From assembly GCA_947487765.1 (NCBI GenBank), contig CANKXO010000006.1:1-64000 (forward strand): a stretch of 64,000 nt of DNA, read 5' to 3'. The notes under the pieces are model-generated. The model saw only the letters and a program-made list of their open reading frames with translations, was not told where the DNA came from and did not search any database. Within the stretch, counting starts at the first letter, position 1; every line of letters begins with the position of its first letter. Of the stretch, positions 8,564 through 17,576 are shown in pieces. Both the position numbers and the translations under genes were made by a program. This stretch comes from an uncultured Pseudomonadales bacterium (GTDB lineage: Bacteria; Pseudomonadota; Gammaproteobacteria; Pseudomonadales; Cellvibrionaceae).

Positions 8564-9742
8564 ATGGATATTCGTCTCGTCGACTATGAATCCACTACCG
8601 CTGCCGGTATTGATCTCACTGCTTTAAGAAAAGCCATTGATACCCAAACCAGTGGGCTTCGCTCCAATGACTTTTTTGATTCCCCACTGAATACTTGGAT
8701 TGGCCGTATTACTGAGGTCGATACTATTGATTTAGGTGAGTGGCAGAGCCGTAATAATGCCTTGGCTGCATTAGGGCTGGAGCAAGGTTCTATACGAAGC
8801 ACGATTGATAGTTTGATTAAGCGTTTTTCCGCTACGCGCATTGGTATTGTGATGGGCTCAAGTACCTCCAGTATTGATCGGACAGAAACGGCTTATACTG
8901 CACTGACCGAATCTGGGCAGTTAAGCGATGAATATCGCCAGCCTCTAGTTCATAATCCTCACGCTCCTTCTCTTTTTGTTGCTCATTATACGGGTATTAC
9001 CGGCCCGGCATTGACCATTAATACGGCTTGTTCATCTTCTGCAAAAGTCTTTGCGACCGGCGCTCGCTGGCTGAACAGCGGCATTGTTGATGCGGTCGTG
9101 GTTGGAGGTGTCGATACGCTTTGTATGAGTGTGTTGCACGGCTTTGATTCTTTGCAATTAGTATCTCCGAATCCTTGTAAGCCTTTTGACCAAAACCGAG
9201 AGGGCATTAATCTGGGTGAAGCAGCCGGTTATGCGGTGTTAATGCGACCCGAAGATGCGGAAACAGACTTGGATATTAGTTTGCGTGGCTATGGTGAAAG
9301 CTCCGATGCGTATCATATGTCACATCCTCATCCAGATGGTCTAGGCGCAAGGCTATCAATGCAGCAAGCTTTGTCGATGGCTGAGCTGGAGCCAGATGCA
9401 ATAGGTTATATTAATTTACATGGGACTTCGAGCCGAGCCAATGATTTAATCGAAGGGCAACTGATTGAAAAATTATTCCCGAAAACAACACAATGCAGCT
9501 CAACGAAAGGATGGATGGGGCACACTTTAGGTGCTGCTGGAATCTCTGAAGGTATTATTGCTTTGGATACCTTGCGCACCGGTTTAATTCCAGGCTCAAT
9601 GAATTTAGATGTCCTAGATGATCAGTTAGATTTTTCCATTCAGGCTGAAAATAAGCTGGCAGAATTAAACCATGTGATGTCTAATTCTTTTGGCTTTGGT
9701 GGCAATAATTGCTCTCTATTATTTAGTAAGGTGGCTGGCTAA
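8564..9742 (+). CDS. Beta-ketoacyl-ACP synthase of the aryl polyene cluster
   Basis: This 392-aa FabF-like ketosynthase has a complete Cys-His-His triad: Cys in NTACSSSAK (about C156), His in INLHGTSS (about H286) and His in KGWMGHTLGAAG (about H320). It catalyses decarboxylative Claisen condensation on ACP-bound substrates. It is the first gene of unit A and is followed by a chain-length-factor-like gene, as in type II polyketide systems. It could be either the partner of that factor or the independent initiating/elongating KS (ApeR-like); sequence alone does not decide. No strong Shine-Dalgarno precedes the ATG. Confidence 0.92.
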   Translation: MDIRLVDYESTTAAGIDLTALRKAIDTQTSGLRSNDFFDSPLNTWIGRITEVDTIDLGEWQSRNNALAALGLEQGSIRSTIDSLIKRFSATRIGIVMGSSTSSIDRTETAYTALTESGQLSDEYRQPLVHNPHAPSLFVAHYTGITGPALTINTACSSSAKVFATGARWLNSGIVDAVVVGGVDTLCMSVLHGFDSLQLVSPNPCKPFDQNREGINLGEAAGYAVLMRPEDAETDLDISLRGYGESSDAYHMSHPHPDGLGARLSMQQALSMAELEPDAIGYINLHGTSSRANDLIEGQLIEKLFPKTTQCSSTKGWMGHTLGAAGISEGIIALDTLRTGLIPGSMNLDVLDDQLDFSIQAENKLAELNHVMSNSFGFGGNNCSLLFSKVAG

Positions 9743-9783
9743 ATGTGTGACCAGTGTTTAGATAAAGTAGGGAGTGCTTAGTT

Positions 9784-10608
9784 ATGTCGGCACATTATTT
9801 TTCTTGTAAAGTGATTGGTTGTGGAGCCTGGAGTGACAGCTTCGATAGTTGGCCGGCATTGGTTGAATTGTTAAAAAATAAAGATGCAGTTGCTAATGAA
9901 ATAAAGGGTCCAAAGCCTGAAGTGATTCCTGCTAATGAGCGGCGACGTGCGCCTTTGCCGGTACGTTTAGCAGTAGAAACCTCATGGCAGGCAACGCAAA
10001 GGGCCGGTGTGGATCCAAAAGAGCTGTGTTGTGTTTTTGTTTCGGGCTTTGGTGATACACAGTTAACCGATTATATGTGTAAAGTTCTGGCAACTGACTC
10101 TAAAGAATTATCCCCCACTAAATTTCATAATTCTGTTCACAATGCTGCTGCAGGGTATTGGACGATCAGTACCGGTTGTGAAAAAGCAGCGAACTCAGTT
10201 GCAGGGTTTCAGGATTCGGTACCGCTCGCGTTAATGGAGGCGGCCATTCAATGTCATGAAGAACAAGTACCCATACTGATTACTTTTTTTGATGCGCCCG
10301 TTTCGGCTGTGTTGACAGATATCATGGGAGAGGGAAGTTCGTTTTCTTTCTCAATGATTATTGCTCCCGAGCAACTGTCTTTTTCTGAAAAAACATCAGA
10401 AGAAAATATTTTACGATTAAATGTGGTTTCTGAATCGTGTGACTGGCCAGTATTGCAGTCAGAGCAACCTGCTTTGCAAAGGTGCTATAGCAATAATCCT
10501 TCTGCGCGAATTTTGCCTTTATTAGAGGTGTTGTTGGGTGTGTCGGGAACAAAGGAATTGCAATATCCTATTAGTGAACAATTATCCATTTTACTTTCAG
10601 CCGGTTAG
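9784..10608 (+). CDS. Chain-length-factor-like ketosynthase N-terminal domain protein
   Basis: This 274-aa protein resembles only the N-terminal half of a ketosynthase, with CKVIGCGAW, RRRAPLPVRLAVET, CVFVSGFGD and HNSVHNAAAGYWTIST. No nucleophilic cysteine is present where a KS would have one, and the C-terminal His motifs are absent. This matches the ApeC-type chain length factor found in aryl polyene clusters, which pairs with an active KS and sets polyene length. It is 41 bp after the KS gene and 3 bp before the flavoprotein gene, in one operon. Confidence 0.85.
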   Translation: MSAHYFSCKVIGCGAWSDSFDSWPALVELLKNKDAVANEIKGPKPEVIPANERRRAPLPVRLAVETSWQATQRAGVDPKELCCVFVSGFGDTQLTDYMCKVLATDSKELSPTKFHNSVHNAAAGYWTISTGCEKAANSVAGFQDSVPLALMEAAIQCHEEQVPILITFFDAPVSAVLTDIMGEGSSFSFSMIIAPEQLSFSEKTSEENILRLNVVSESCDWPVLQSEQPALQRCYSNNPSARILPLLEVLLGVSGTKELQYPISEQLSILLSAG

Positions 10609-10611
10609 CCT

Positions 10612-12186
10612 ATGAAAATACAATCAACAGATGTCATTATTGCCGGTGGTGGTCTTGCCGGTTTAGCGTTGGCTAAGCAGCTCATTATGGCCAATCCTGA
10701 ATTGGATATCACCGTTGTCGAAAAAAGAAAGTTTCCTATTCCCGATACCATTGCAAAAATTGGTGAATCGACAGTAGAGATTGGTTCTCATTACTTTACT
10801 GAAAATTTGAACCTTAAAAAACACTTCCAAGAAAAACACTTAAAAAAACATGGTTTGCGATGTTTTTTTGGCGCACCTCAAGACGATTACTCACAACAAG
10901 ATGAATTGGGGGTGAGTGAATTATTTGGTATTCCTACTTATCAGATCGAGCGTGGAGTGCTAGAGAATTATTTATATTCAGAGCTTATAGAGCAAGGCGT
11001 TCGTGTTGTCGATGGTGCAACGACCGAGAGCGTTGATCTAAATAATAAAAATCAGGAGATAAGTGTTAAGTCTGACGCAGGTGACATGCATTTTCGTGGG
11101 CCTTGGTTGGTTGATGCGACAGGCCGTCAGGAGCTGGTTAAAAATAAATTGGGTTTAAAGAAGCCCAGTGCGCATCAAGGTAATGCAATATGGTTTCGTA
11201 TTGATAAGCGTATCGTCGTTGATGAATGGTCAAGTAATGAAGGGTGGCAAAATCGCCTGAAACAGCCAGGTAACCGTTGGTTGAGTACCAATCACTTAAT
11301 GGGCAAAGGCTATTGGACCTGGGTTATTCCGTTGGGGTCGGGTGCGACGAGTATAGGTATTGTTATCGATGATCAAGCGCTTGAAGAGAGTGGCATAGAA
11401 ACCTTTGAAGATACTATTCAATGGTTGAAACAGCAACAGCCTAAGTGTGCCGCTGCAGTAGAAGGCGCTAAAGTGTTAGATTTTAAAATCGTGCGGAATT
11501 ATTCTTACGGCTGTAAAAAAATGTTCTCTGATGAGGGGTGGTGTTTGACTGGAGAAGCCGGTGCTTTTACCGACCCTTTCTATGCGCCAGGCAGTGATTT
11601 TATAGCTATTAATAATACTTTTATCACGCACCTTATTTGTAATGATAAAAAAGGCAAAGATATCCGTTTGGATAGTGCTGTTTTTCATATGTTTTACAAC
11701 TCATTCTTCGAAAGCACCCTGTCGCTTTATACTCATCAGTATGGCGGTTTTGGTGACCGCAGAATGATGTCAATTAAATTGTTATGGGATTATGCCTATT
11801 ATTGGGGAGTGCTCACGGTTCTATTCTTTAAAAATACGATTACTGATATTGATTTAATGCGCAGTTTAAATCCATTACTGAGCCGTGCTCAAGATAGTAA
11901 TAATCGTATGCAGGCGCTACTTATCGAGCGTGCCAAGTTGCGCCTTGTATTGCCTGCCAAAGGTTTATTTTTAGATCAATATTTAATTCCTTGCTTGACG
12001 CGCTTTAATGATATTCTTAAAGCGGGCGATGATATTGATACAGAAACGGCTATCAAAGAAAACGTTGAAGTATTGGAAAGCTTGCTAAAATATTTGTCCG
12101 ATATGCTAAAAGAAGATGCCGAGCTTACGATTAGTCATGATGAGAGAGAGCTGCTGGGTGATTATCGCCTAAGCGTACTTGCTTAG
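10612..12186 (+). CDS. FAD-dependent halogenase-like oxidoreductase
   Basis: This 524-aa flavoprotein has an N-terminal GxGxxG-type dinucleotide site (AGGGLAGLALAKQ, residues 11-23), a GESTVEIG motif near 51-58, and WTWVIP at about 235-240. The last fits the WxWxIP motif that marks flavin-dependent halogenases and keeps them from monooxygenation. Lysines at 78-79 (HLKKHGLR) are in the area where the catalytic Lys would lie. Related proteins occur in xanthomonadin and flexirubin-type clusters. Halogenation (bromination in a marine host) of the aryl head group is inferred; hydroxylation or another oxidation remains possible. The gene overlaps no neighbour but is tightly packed. Confidence 0.8.
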   Translation: MKIQSTDVIIAGGGLAGLALAKQLIMANPELDITVVEKRKFPIPDTIAKIGESTVEIGSHYFTENLNLKKHFQEKHLKKHGLRCFFGAPQDDYSQQDELGVSELFGIPTYQIERGVLENYLYSELIEQGVRVVDGATTESVDLNNKNQEISVKSDAGDMHFRGPWLVDATGRQELVKNKLGLKKPSAHQGNAIWFRIDKRIVVDEWSSNEGWQNRLKQPGNRWLSTNHLMGKGYWTWVIPLGSGATSIGIVIDDQALEESGIETFEDTIQWLKQQQPKCAAAVEGAKVLDFKIVRNYSYGCKKMFSDEGWCLTGEAGAFTDPFYAPGSDFIAINNTFITHLICNDKKGKDIRLDSAVFHMFYNSFFESTLSLYTHQYGGFGDRRMMSIKLLWDYAYYWGVLTVLFFKNTITDIDLMRSLNPLLSRAQDSNNRMQALLIERAKLRLVLPAKGLFLDQYLIPCLTRFNDILKAGDDIDTETAIKENVEVLESLLKYLSDMLKEDAELTISHDERELLGDYRLSVLA

Positions 12187-12187
12187 C

Positions 12188-12760
12188 ATGATGATTAAAA
12201 AACTATTGCCCGTTATATTGGCCATTGCTTTTATTCTATTTCCTTTTTTGATTCATTATGGCTTGCGCCATTACGATCCTATCGTTTTTTCTCTTCTGCT
12301 ATTTTTATTGCTAGTTCCCAGAACGTTATTAACACCCTCAGAAAATAAGGCAGGAAAATTGATAATGCTTGTCGCAATTACATTATATTGCGGTGCGATT
12401 GCCATTTCTGATAGTGAACAGTTGCTGCGCTATTACCCTGTATTGATTAGTCTGTATGTTGCGTTGCTATTTTTTCTGTCGCTCTTTGATAAGCAGCCAT
12501 TAATAGAAACTTTTGCGCAAATGTCGGGTAAACCTTATCCTGATGGTGCTCGTAGTTATATGCGAACACTCACAAAATTATGGGTTTTATTATTGGTCGC
12601 AAATGCAAGCGTTGCCGCTTATTCTGCCTGTTGCGCATCATCTGATTTCTGGTTGATTTATAACGGCTTTGTTTCTTATGCGGTTATCCTTGGTTTTATT
12701 GCTGTTGAAGTGGTGTTTCGGCAATGCTATCGAAGAAAATATTTCCCTGATTTTGATTAA
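12188..12760 (+). CDS. Aryl-polyene-cluster membrane protein (COG4648-like)
   Basis: About 190 aa with roughly five to six membrane helices, including LLPVILAIAFILFPFLIHYGL, FSLLLFLLLVP, LIMLVAITLYCGAIAI, YPVLISLYVALLFFLSLF and LLVANASVAAYSAC. It resembles the uncharacterised membrane protein family that travels with aryl polyene clusters; the conserved segment PYPDGARSYMRTLTKLW is typical. The open frame could start at TTG 12179, but the ATG at 12188 comes directly after the upstream stop (12184-12186). The role may be in membrane assembly of the pigment enzymes or lipid. Confidence 0.75.
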   Translation: MMIKKLLPVILAIAFILFPFLIHYGLRHYDPIVFSLLLFLLLVPRTLLTPSENKAGKLIMLVAITLYCGAIAISDSEQLLRYYPVLISLYVALLFFLSLFDKQPLIETFAQMSGKPYPDGARSYMRTLTKLWVLLLVANASVAAYSACCASSDFWLIYNGFVSYAVILGFIAVEVVFRQCYRRKYFPDFD

Positions 12761-12789
12761 TGTTTATTTGGCAACTGAAAAGATAATAG

Positions 12790-13185
12790 GTGAGTGCTTT
12801 GAGGAGTGAACAATTAAATGATTTGATGGCAGGTGATGAATGGCCTGAATTTGTTGCTTGTGCAGCTGATGCCGAAGAAACCACTGTGTCCATTACTGTT
12901 AGTAAAGATATTGCTTGGTTTGCTGGTCACTTTCCTGAGCAAGCAGTATTGCCTGGTGTTGTTCAGATTCATTGGGCTGCTAAGATAGCTAAGTCGATAT
13001 TCTCAGGTTTAGGCGACTTTAGAATTGTCAATAATATAAAATTTAAAACAATGATTTTTCCTGAAGCCAAAGTAGATATAGTTTTTGCGTATAATCCAGA
13101 AAAGCAGTCAGTTAAATTTGCTTATAAAGATTCCAGCCATATTTTTTCCACAGGAACATTAGTGTTCAGTGGCTCTGATTTGTAA
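12790..13185 (+). CDS. Hotdog dehydratase subunit (ApeI-like)
   Basis: This 131-aa hotdog-fold protein resembles 3-hydroxyacyl-ACP dehydratases. The FabZ-type histidine is present in GHFPEQAVLPGV, but the position of the FabZ catalytic Glu (EAMAQ helix) reads IHWAAK here, so the acidic partner is missing. In aryl polyene systems the dehydratase is thought to be a heterodimer, and a second hotdog gene at 14963 keeps the Glu but lacks the His. The start is GTG at 12790 with only a weak upstream signal. The stop directly abuts the ATG of the glycosyltransferase gene. Confidence 0.82.
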   Translation: MSALRSEQLNDLMAGDEWPEFVACAADAEETTVSITVSKDIAWFAGHFPEQAVLPGVVQIHWAAKIAKSIFSGLGDFRIVNNIKFKTMIFPEAKVDIVFAYNPEKQSVKFAYKDSSHIFSTGTLVFSGSDL

Positions 13186-13953
13186 ATGCACATGAAATAC
13201 TGTTTTGTTGTTCCCCATTATAATCACCATCAAGCATTTGCAAAATTTTTGCCAGTCTTAGCGAGTTTATCAATTCCTTGCATTGTTATTGATGATGGTA
13301 GTGAGGCGAATAGTGTGGAATCAGTACAAGCGTCTATTGAAGCGTTGAATGTAAGTGCAGAACAGTCTGTCGATATACATTTTCTGAAACATGCATCTAA
13401 TCGTGGTAAAGGAGCCGCTGTTTTTACAGGGGCTTACTATGCGCGTACTTTAGGGTTTACCCATATCATTCAGATAGATGCGGACGGACAACATGATATA
13501 AATGATGTTGCAACGTTTATTGAGTATAGTGAGTCTCGGCCAGAGGCTATTGTATCGGGTAAGCCTTACTTTGATGAAACAGCACCAAAAATGAGAGTGT
13601 ATGGGCGCAGAGTAACCGATCTTTGGGTTGCTTTAGAGACCTTGTCTTTTCAGATTAAAGATGGCTTATGTGGTTTTCGGATATATCCACTTTCTCAGGT
13701 GGAGAAAATATTAGATAAATATCATGTCGGCGTCAGAATGGATTTTGACACAGAGATGCTAGTGAAAGCTGTCTGGGCGGATGTGCCTCTGCATTTTATG
13801 CCGACAAAAGTAATATACCCAGAAGATGGGGTTTCTCATTTTCATTATCGCAGGGATAATTTTATTCTTATTTCATTACATGCTCGTTTAATTTTGGGAA
13901 TGTTAGCGCATTCGCCTATATTAATTATGAGACGACTTAAATCTATTTTCTAA
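13186..13953 (+). CDS. Family 2 glycosyltransferase
   Basis: This 255-aa GT-A enzyme has VVPHYNHHQAFAKFL at the N terminus, CIVIDDGSE, the RGKGAAVFTGAYYAR segment and the metal-binding QIDADGQHD. The closing basic region IIRR-like LIMRRLKSIF may contact the membrane. GT2 enzymes of this type occur in aryl polyene clusters and probably add a sugar or transfer a glycosyl phosphate to a lipid carrier or the pigment anchor. The substrate is not known. The ATG follows the previous stop with no gap, so translation is probably coupled. Confidence 0.88.
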   Translation: MHMKYCFVVPHYNHHQAFAKFLPVLASLSIPCIVIDDGSEANSVESVQASIEALNVSAEQSVDIHFLKHASNRGKGAAVFTGAYYARTLGFTHIIQIDADGQHDINDVATFIEYSESRPEAIVSGKPYFDETAPKMRVYGRRVTDLWVALETLSFQIKDGLCGFRIYPLSQVEKILDKYHVGVRMDFDTEMLVKAVWADVPLHFMPTKVIYPEDGVSHFHYRRDNFILISLHARLILGMLAHSPILIMRRLKSIF

Positions 13954-13959
13954 TTTCTT

Positions 13960-14970
13960 ATGAGTTCTTCGCCTATACCAACAGAAAAACAACATTGGGC
14001 ATCGCTGCAAGAAGCAGGAACGTTTGCCGGTTTGAAGTTTTTGTTTTTCCTAAATAAGTATTTTGGCCGCAAGATGTATTCATTAGTGATTTACCCTGTC
14101 GCACTTTACTTTGTTATATTTAAGCGAGTCTCTCGGCAAGCCTCACAAAAATTCCTTTTGCTTCATTGGCAAAAAAATCCTGAATTTTGGAAAGGAAAAC
14201 CAGGCTGCTGGTCCAGTGTTTTGCATTTTAAACAGTTTGCTGAAGCTATTTTAGATAAAGGTTTGGCTTGGTCGGCAGAAATTGCAGAGGAAGATTTTGT
14301 TATCGATGATATAAGTGTTATCGATGCCTTAATGCAAGATGAAAGAGGTCAGCTGATTATAGGGACGCATTTCGGGAATTTAGAATACTGTCGTGGTTTT
14401 ATGCAGCGTTATAAAAATAAAGTAATAAATATTCTTGTCTATGATAAGCACTCAGCAAATTTTGTCCAAATAATGCAAAAAGTGAATCCTGATTCTCGAA
14501 TCAATGTGTTTCAGGTGGATGAATTTGATGTGGCAACCATACTATTGTTAAAACAGAAAATTGATGATGGTGAATGGGTATTTATTGCTGGCGATCGTAT
14601 TCCTCTCGCCGGCTTAGAGCATACCGTCGATGTAACCTTTTTAGATAAAAAAGCGCCGTTGCCGATAGGGCCATATTTATTGGCAAAGGCATTAGCATGC
14701 CCTGTAAAGTTGATGTTTGGTTATCGACACCCTCAGCTGGAAGAAGGGAAAGTGTATTTTGAAGTTGTTCCTTTTGTTGATAAATTAACGTTTGCTCGTA
14801 AAGATAGACAAGAAAAGCTACAAGGATATGCGCAGCAGTTTATCTCATCTCTAGAAAAGCACTGTTTGCAGGCGCCGTATCAATGGTTTAACTTTTATGA
14901 TTTTTGGGCGTCCGACTCTTCGATAAAGGAAAATCAAAAAGAATATGTGAAGGAGAGTGTAAATGGGTAG
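13960..14970 (+). CDS. Lysophospholipid acyltransferase (LpxL/HtrB-like)
   Basis: This 336-aa protein of the LpxL/M acyltransferase superfamily has an N-terminal hydrophobic anchor (YSLVIYPVALYFVIF, about residues 42-56). The catalytic H-x4-E reads as HFGNLE in IIGTHFGNLEYCRG, and GDRIPLAG matches the usual GDR block. It probably moves an acyl chain, possibly the aryl polyene itself, onto a lipid anchor at the inner membrane. It lies 6 bp after the GT2 gene and overlaps the next gene by 8 bp, so cotranslation is likely. The acyl donor and acceptor are inferred from context only. Confidence 0.88.
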   Translation: MSSSPIPTEKQHWASLQEAGTFAGLKFLFFLNKYFGRKMYSLVIYPVALYFVIFKRVSRQASQKFLLLHWQKNPEFWKGKPGCWSSVLHFKQFAEAILDKGLAWSAEIAEEDFVIDDISVIDALMQDERGQLIIGTHFGNLEYCRGFMQRYKNKVINILVYDKHSANFVQIMQKVNPDSRINVFQVDEFDVATILLLKQKIDDGEWVFIAGDRIPLAGLEHTVDVTFLDKKAPLPIGPYLLAKALACPVKLMFGYRHPQLEEGKVYFEVVPFVDKLTFARKDRQEKLQGYAQQFISSLEKHCLQAPYQWFNFYDFWASDSSIKENQKEYVKESVNG

Positions 14971-15424
14971 TGTTGAAGATACGCGCTTCGATGAGGTTTT
15001 ATTTGATCTATTGCCACATCGTCCCCCTATGTTGCTAATAAACCAGATGGTATCTGTTGATGAGCGTTCTTCTTCATCTATTGTTACTGTTGATGGTAAT
15101 GCGCCTTTTTATGAAGCGGATCTGGGCGTGCCTGCATGGATTGGTTTGGAATATATGGGGCAAACAGCCGCATTAATTGCAGGTTATCAATTGCAACAAG
15201 GGTTGGTTGGCGATCATTTAGGGTTCTTGTTAGGTACGCGTCAATACAAAGCAGAGTGCGAATACTTTCTGCCAAATAAACATTTATTGGTAGAATGTCA
15301 GGAAAAAGCATTGGTGGGTGATACTTTGGCAACGTTTGATTGCTCTATTCGTTATGATGGTGAATCCGATGTGCTGGCAACGGCTAATTTGTCTGTTTTT
15401 CGTAAACCAAAAGACGAATTGTAA
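14963..15424 (+). CDS. Hotdog dehydratase subunit (ApeP-like)
   Basis: This 153-aa hotdog protein starts like FabA/FabZ (LLPHRPPMLLINQMV). The catalytic Glu helix is present in IGLEYMGQTAALIAGYQ, but the stretch that should hold the GHFP histidine reads YEADLGVPAWIGL, so the His is absent. The hotdog protein at 12790 shows the opposite pattern. Together they suggest a heterodimeric dehydratase with a split active site, as proposed for ApeI:ApeP. It would form the alternating double bonds after ketoreduction. Its start overlaps the acyltransferase gene by 8 bp. Confidence 0.85.
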   Translation: MGSVEDTRFDEVLFDLLPHRPPMLLINQMVSVDERSSSSIVTVDGNAPFYEADLGVPAWIGLEYMGQTAALIAGYQLQQGLVGDHLGFLLGTRQYKAECEYFLPNKHLLVECQEKALVGDTLATFDCSIRYDGESDVLATANLSVFRKPKDEL

Positions 15425-15457
15425 TCAACGGTTTAAAGTATTATTAGGGTGTATTGA

Positions 15458-16693
15458 TTGAATAATATAAAACGTCAGCGAGTCGTCATTACAGGTGCAG
15501 GTAATATTTCCTCTCTGGGTAATGATTGGACTCAAGTGAGCGAATCGCTTAAAAATAAAAAAAGTGCTGTTTGCTTTATGGATGATTGGCAGCAGTATAG
15601 CGATATGAATACACGCCTCGCTGCACCTGTCAAAAACTTCTCATTACCAGAAAATTATACAGCTAAGAAAAAACGCAGTATGGGGCGTGTTGCCCAGATG
15701 TCTGTGTTAGCCACTGAAATGGCACTAGAAGAAGCCGGTTTGCTAAAGCATGATATTTTAAAGTCAGGTGATGTTGGTGTTGCCTATGGCTCCGCGACGG
15801 GTAGTAGTGCAGCCGCAATGGAGTTTTTTCATCTCTTAGGTAACCAATCTACCAGTAAAATGAATAGTACGACCTATTTACGGATGATGAGTCACACAGC
15901 AGCCATTAACATCAGTGTTTATTTCGGTACCCAAGGGCGTATGGTAACAACATCAAGTGCTTGTACCGCTGGCAGCCAAGGCATTGGTTACGCTTATGAA
16001 ACCATTCGCAGTGGCCAACAAAAAATAATGATTGCTGGCGGTGCTGAAGAGTTATGTCCAACACAAGCGGCTGTGTTTGACACCATCTTTGCTGCTAGCA
16101 CTTGTAATGACACACCAGAATTAACACCTCGCCCTTTTGATGAGGCACGTGACGGTTTAGTGCTAGGTGAGGGGGCTTGTACACTCATCGTTGAAGATTA
16201 TGAGCATGCAATGGAACGTGGCGCGCCGATACTGGCGGAAATTATTGGTTATGGCACCAACACCGATGGCTCGCACTTGGTTCGCCCTCGACAAGCAACC
16301 ATGGCAAAAGTGATGGAACTTAGTTTAGCCGATGCAGGTATCAATGCTGATGATATTGGTTATGTTTCTGCTCATGGTACAGCAACCGAACACGGCGATA
16401 TTGCAGAGTCTTTAGCCACAGAACAAGTCGTAGGTGTTAAACCCATCAGTTCCTTAAAAAGTTATACCGGTCATACACTAGGCGCTTGTGGTGCTTTCGA
16501 AGCTTGGGCTAGCATCATGATGATGCGTGAAGGCTGGTTTGCTCCGACTATTAATTTAGATAACATCGATACACGATGTGCATCTCTAGATTATATTGCC
16601 AATGACTGCCGAGACATTGATACGGATATAATTATGAGTAATAACTTTGCCTTTGGTGGAGTTAATACCTCATTATTACTGAAAAGGATTTGA
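15458..16693 (+). CDS. Beta-ketoacyl-ACP synthase II-like (ApeO-like)
   Basis: This 411-aa FabF-type ketosynthase has an intact triad: Cys in TSSACTAGSQG (C169), His in SAHGTATEHGD (H306) and His in KSYTGHTLGACG (H339). The length and motifs are those of elongating type II KS enzymes. With the chain-length-factor-like protein at 9784 it may form the elongating KS:CLF pair that extends the aryl starter with malonyl units. The start is TTG at 15458 with AGGGT seven bases upstream; no in-frame ATG gives a full N terminus. It is the last gene of unit A. Confidence 0.93.
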   Translation: MNNIKRQRVVITGAGNISSLGNDWTQVSESLKNKKSAVCFMDDWQQYSDMNTRLAAPVKNFSLPENYTAKKKRSMGRVAQMSVLATEMALEEAGLLKHDILKSGDVGVAYGSATGSSAAAMEFFHLLGNQSTSKMNSTTYLRMMSHTAAINISVYFGTQGRMVTTSSACTAGSQGIGYAYETIRSGQQKIMIAGGAEELCPTQAAVFDTIFAASTCNDTPELTPRPFDEARDGLVLGEGACTLIVEDYEHAMERGAPILAEIIGYGTNTDGSHLVRPRQATMAKVMELSLADAGINADDIGYVSAHGTATEHGDIAESLATEQVVGVKPISSLKSYTGHTLGACGAFEAWASIMMMREGWFAPTINLDNIDTRCASLDYIANDCRDIDTDIIMSNNFAFGGVNTSLLLKRI

Positions 16694-16793
16694 TTGAATT
16701 TATTGGTGGCAACAACATTAATTTATTTCGACTATATTAGTGGTATGAATTTTTACTGGAGTCCTATTGCAAATAGTTATATCCAAGCGGCTA

Positions 16794-17576
16794 TCAATAG
16801 ATGAGTTGTTGATAAGCTTTTTTTGCTATTTCTTTGTATGATAATGTATTTAAATCACCAGTGAGAGCGTAACCTATATTTTTTTCTATCCAATAAAATG
16901 TAGCATAGTCCTGCTTTTCTTGATAACTAATCGGTTGGAAGCTCTTCCAGTTGCCGCCGCGCACATATAATGTAATTCGATTGCCGTGTTTGTTTTCGTA
17001 CATGTATTGGGCCGCCATGCGGTTTTGTGTGGAAGGTAGTAGGCGTCCACCAATTAGTTTGTAGTTTGACTCAGAAAGGTCAGGAGCACTTAATGTTGTC
17101 TTTAGGTGTTCTGATAACCATTGGTTGAGGTATTCGTGTCGTTCAGCATTAATTTCAACTGGATGAGCAATTTCTGCACTATAAATTGTATGGGCAAACA
17201 TTGCAGGCTGAATTAAGTTAATTTCAGTTTCAGTTTTAGCTTCTACGGTCACGAGGTCAATTAATGGTGATTTAATATGCCATCCAAATAGCGAGCCCGT
17301 TAAAAAAAACAATATGCTAGCTGCTACTAAAGAAATTTTTGATTTCTGATTTTTTTTAGTGGCTGCAAAAAAGAGGTTGTCTGGAATTTTTTCATCCATT
17401 ATCGGATCATAAATTTTATGCAATGTTTGATTAATTTTTTTGTAGTCGTTCATTTTTTTATATGCATTTTTATCTTCTAGCAGTTTTTTTTTGATATTTT
17501 CGTATTGTTCTTGGTGTAGTTTTTGATCGAGATAGAAATGCAATTCGGTATCAGTTATTTTTTTTTCATCGCTCAT
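16794..17576 (-). CDS. Anti-sigma factor, RsiW-like
   Basis: This 260-aa protein has a cytoplasmic charged helical N terminus (residues 1-78), one membrane helix (about 80-101, ISLVAASILFFLTGSLFGW) and a periplasmic C-terminal domain. The C-terminal segment GGRLLPSTQ...AAQYMYE...RITLYVRGG is typical of the RsiW/COG5662 group of membrane anti-sigma factors. No H-x3-C-x2-C zinc motif is visible. The ATG overlaps the ECF stop by one base (TAATG), so the two are translationally coupled. It is expected to hold the ECF factor until a periplasmic signal arrives. Confidence 0.85.
   Translation of the reverse strand: MSDEKKITDTELHFYLDQKLHQEQYENIKKKLLEDKNAYKKMNDYKKINQTLHKIYDPIMDEKIPDNLFFAATKKNQKSKISLVAASILFFLTGSLFGWHIKSPLIDLVTVEAKTETEINLIQPAMFAHTIYSAEIAHPVEINAERHEYLNQWLSEHLKTTLSAPDLSESNYKLIGGRLLPSTQNRMAAQYMYENKHGNRITLYVRGGNWKSFQPISYQEKQDYATFYWIEKNIGYALTGDLNTLSYKEIAKKAYQQLIY

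Noticed and set aside
8564-16693. General fatty acid biosynthesis (fab) operon
   Set aside because: There is no fabD or fabH and no plsX or tmk. The chain-length-factor-like protein, halogenase-like enzyme, GT2 and chorismatase point to an aryl polyene pathway.
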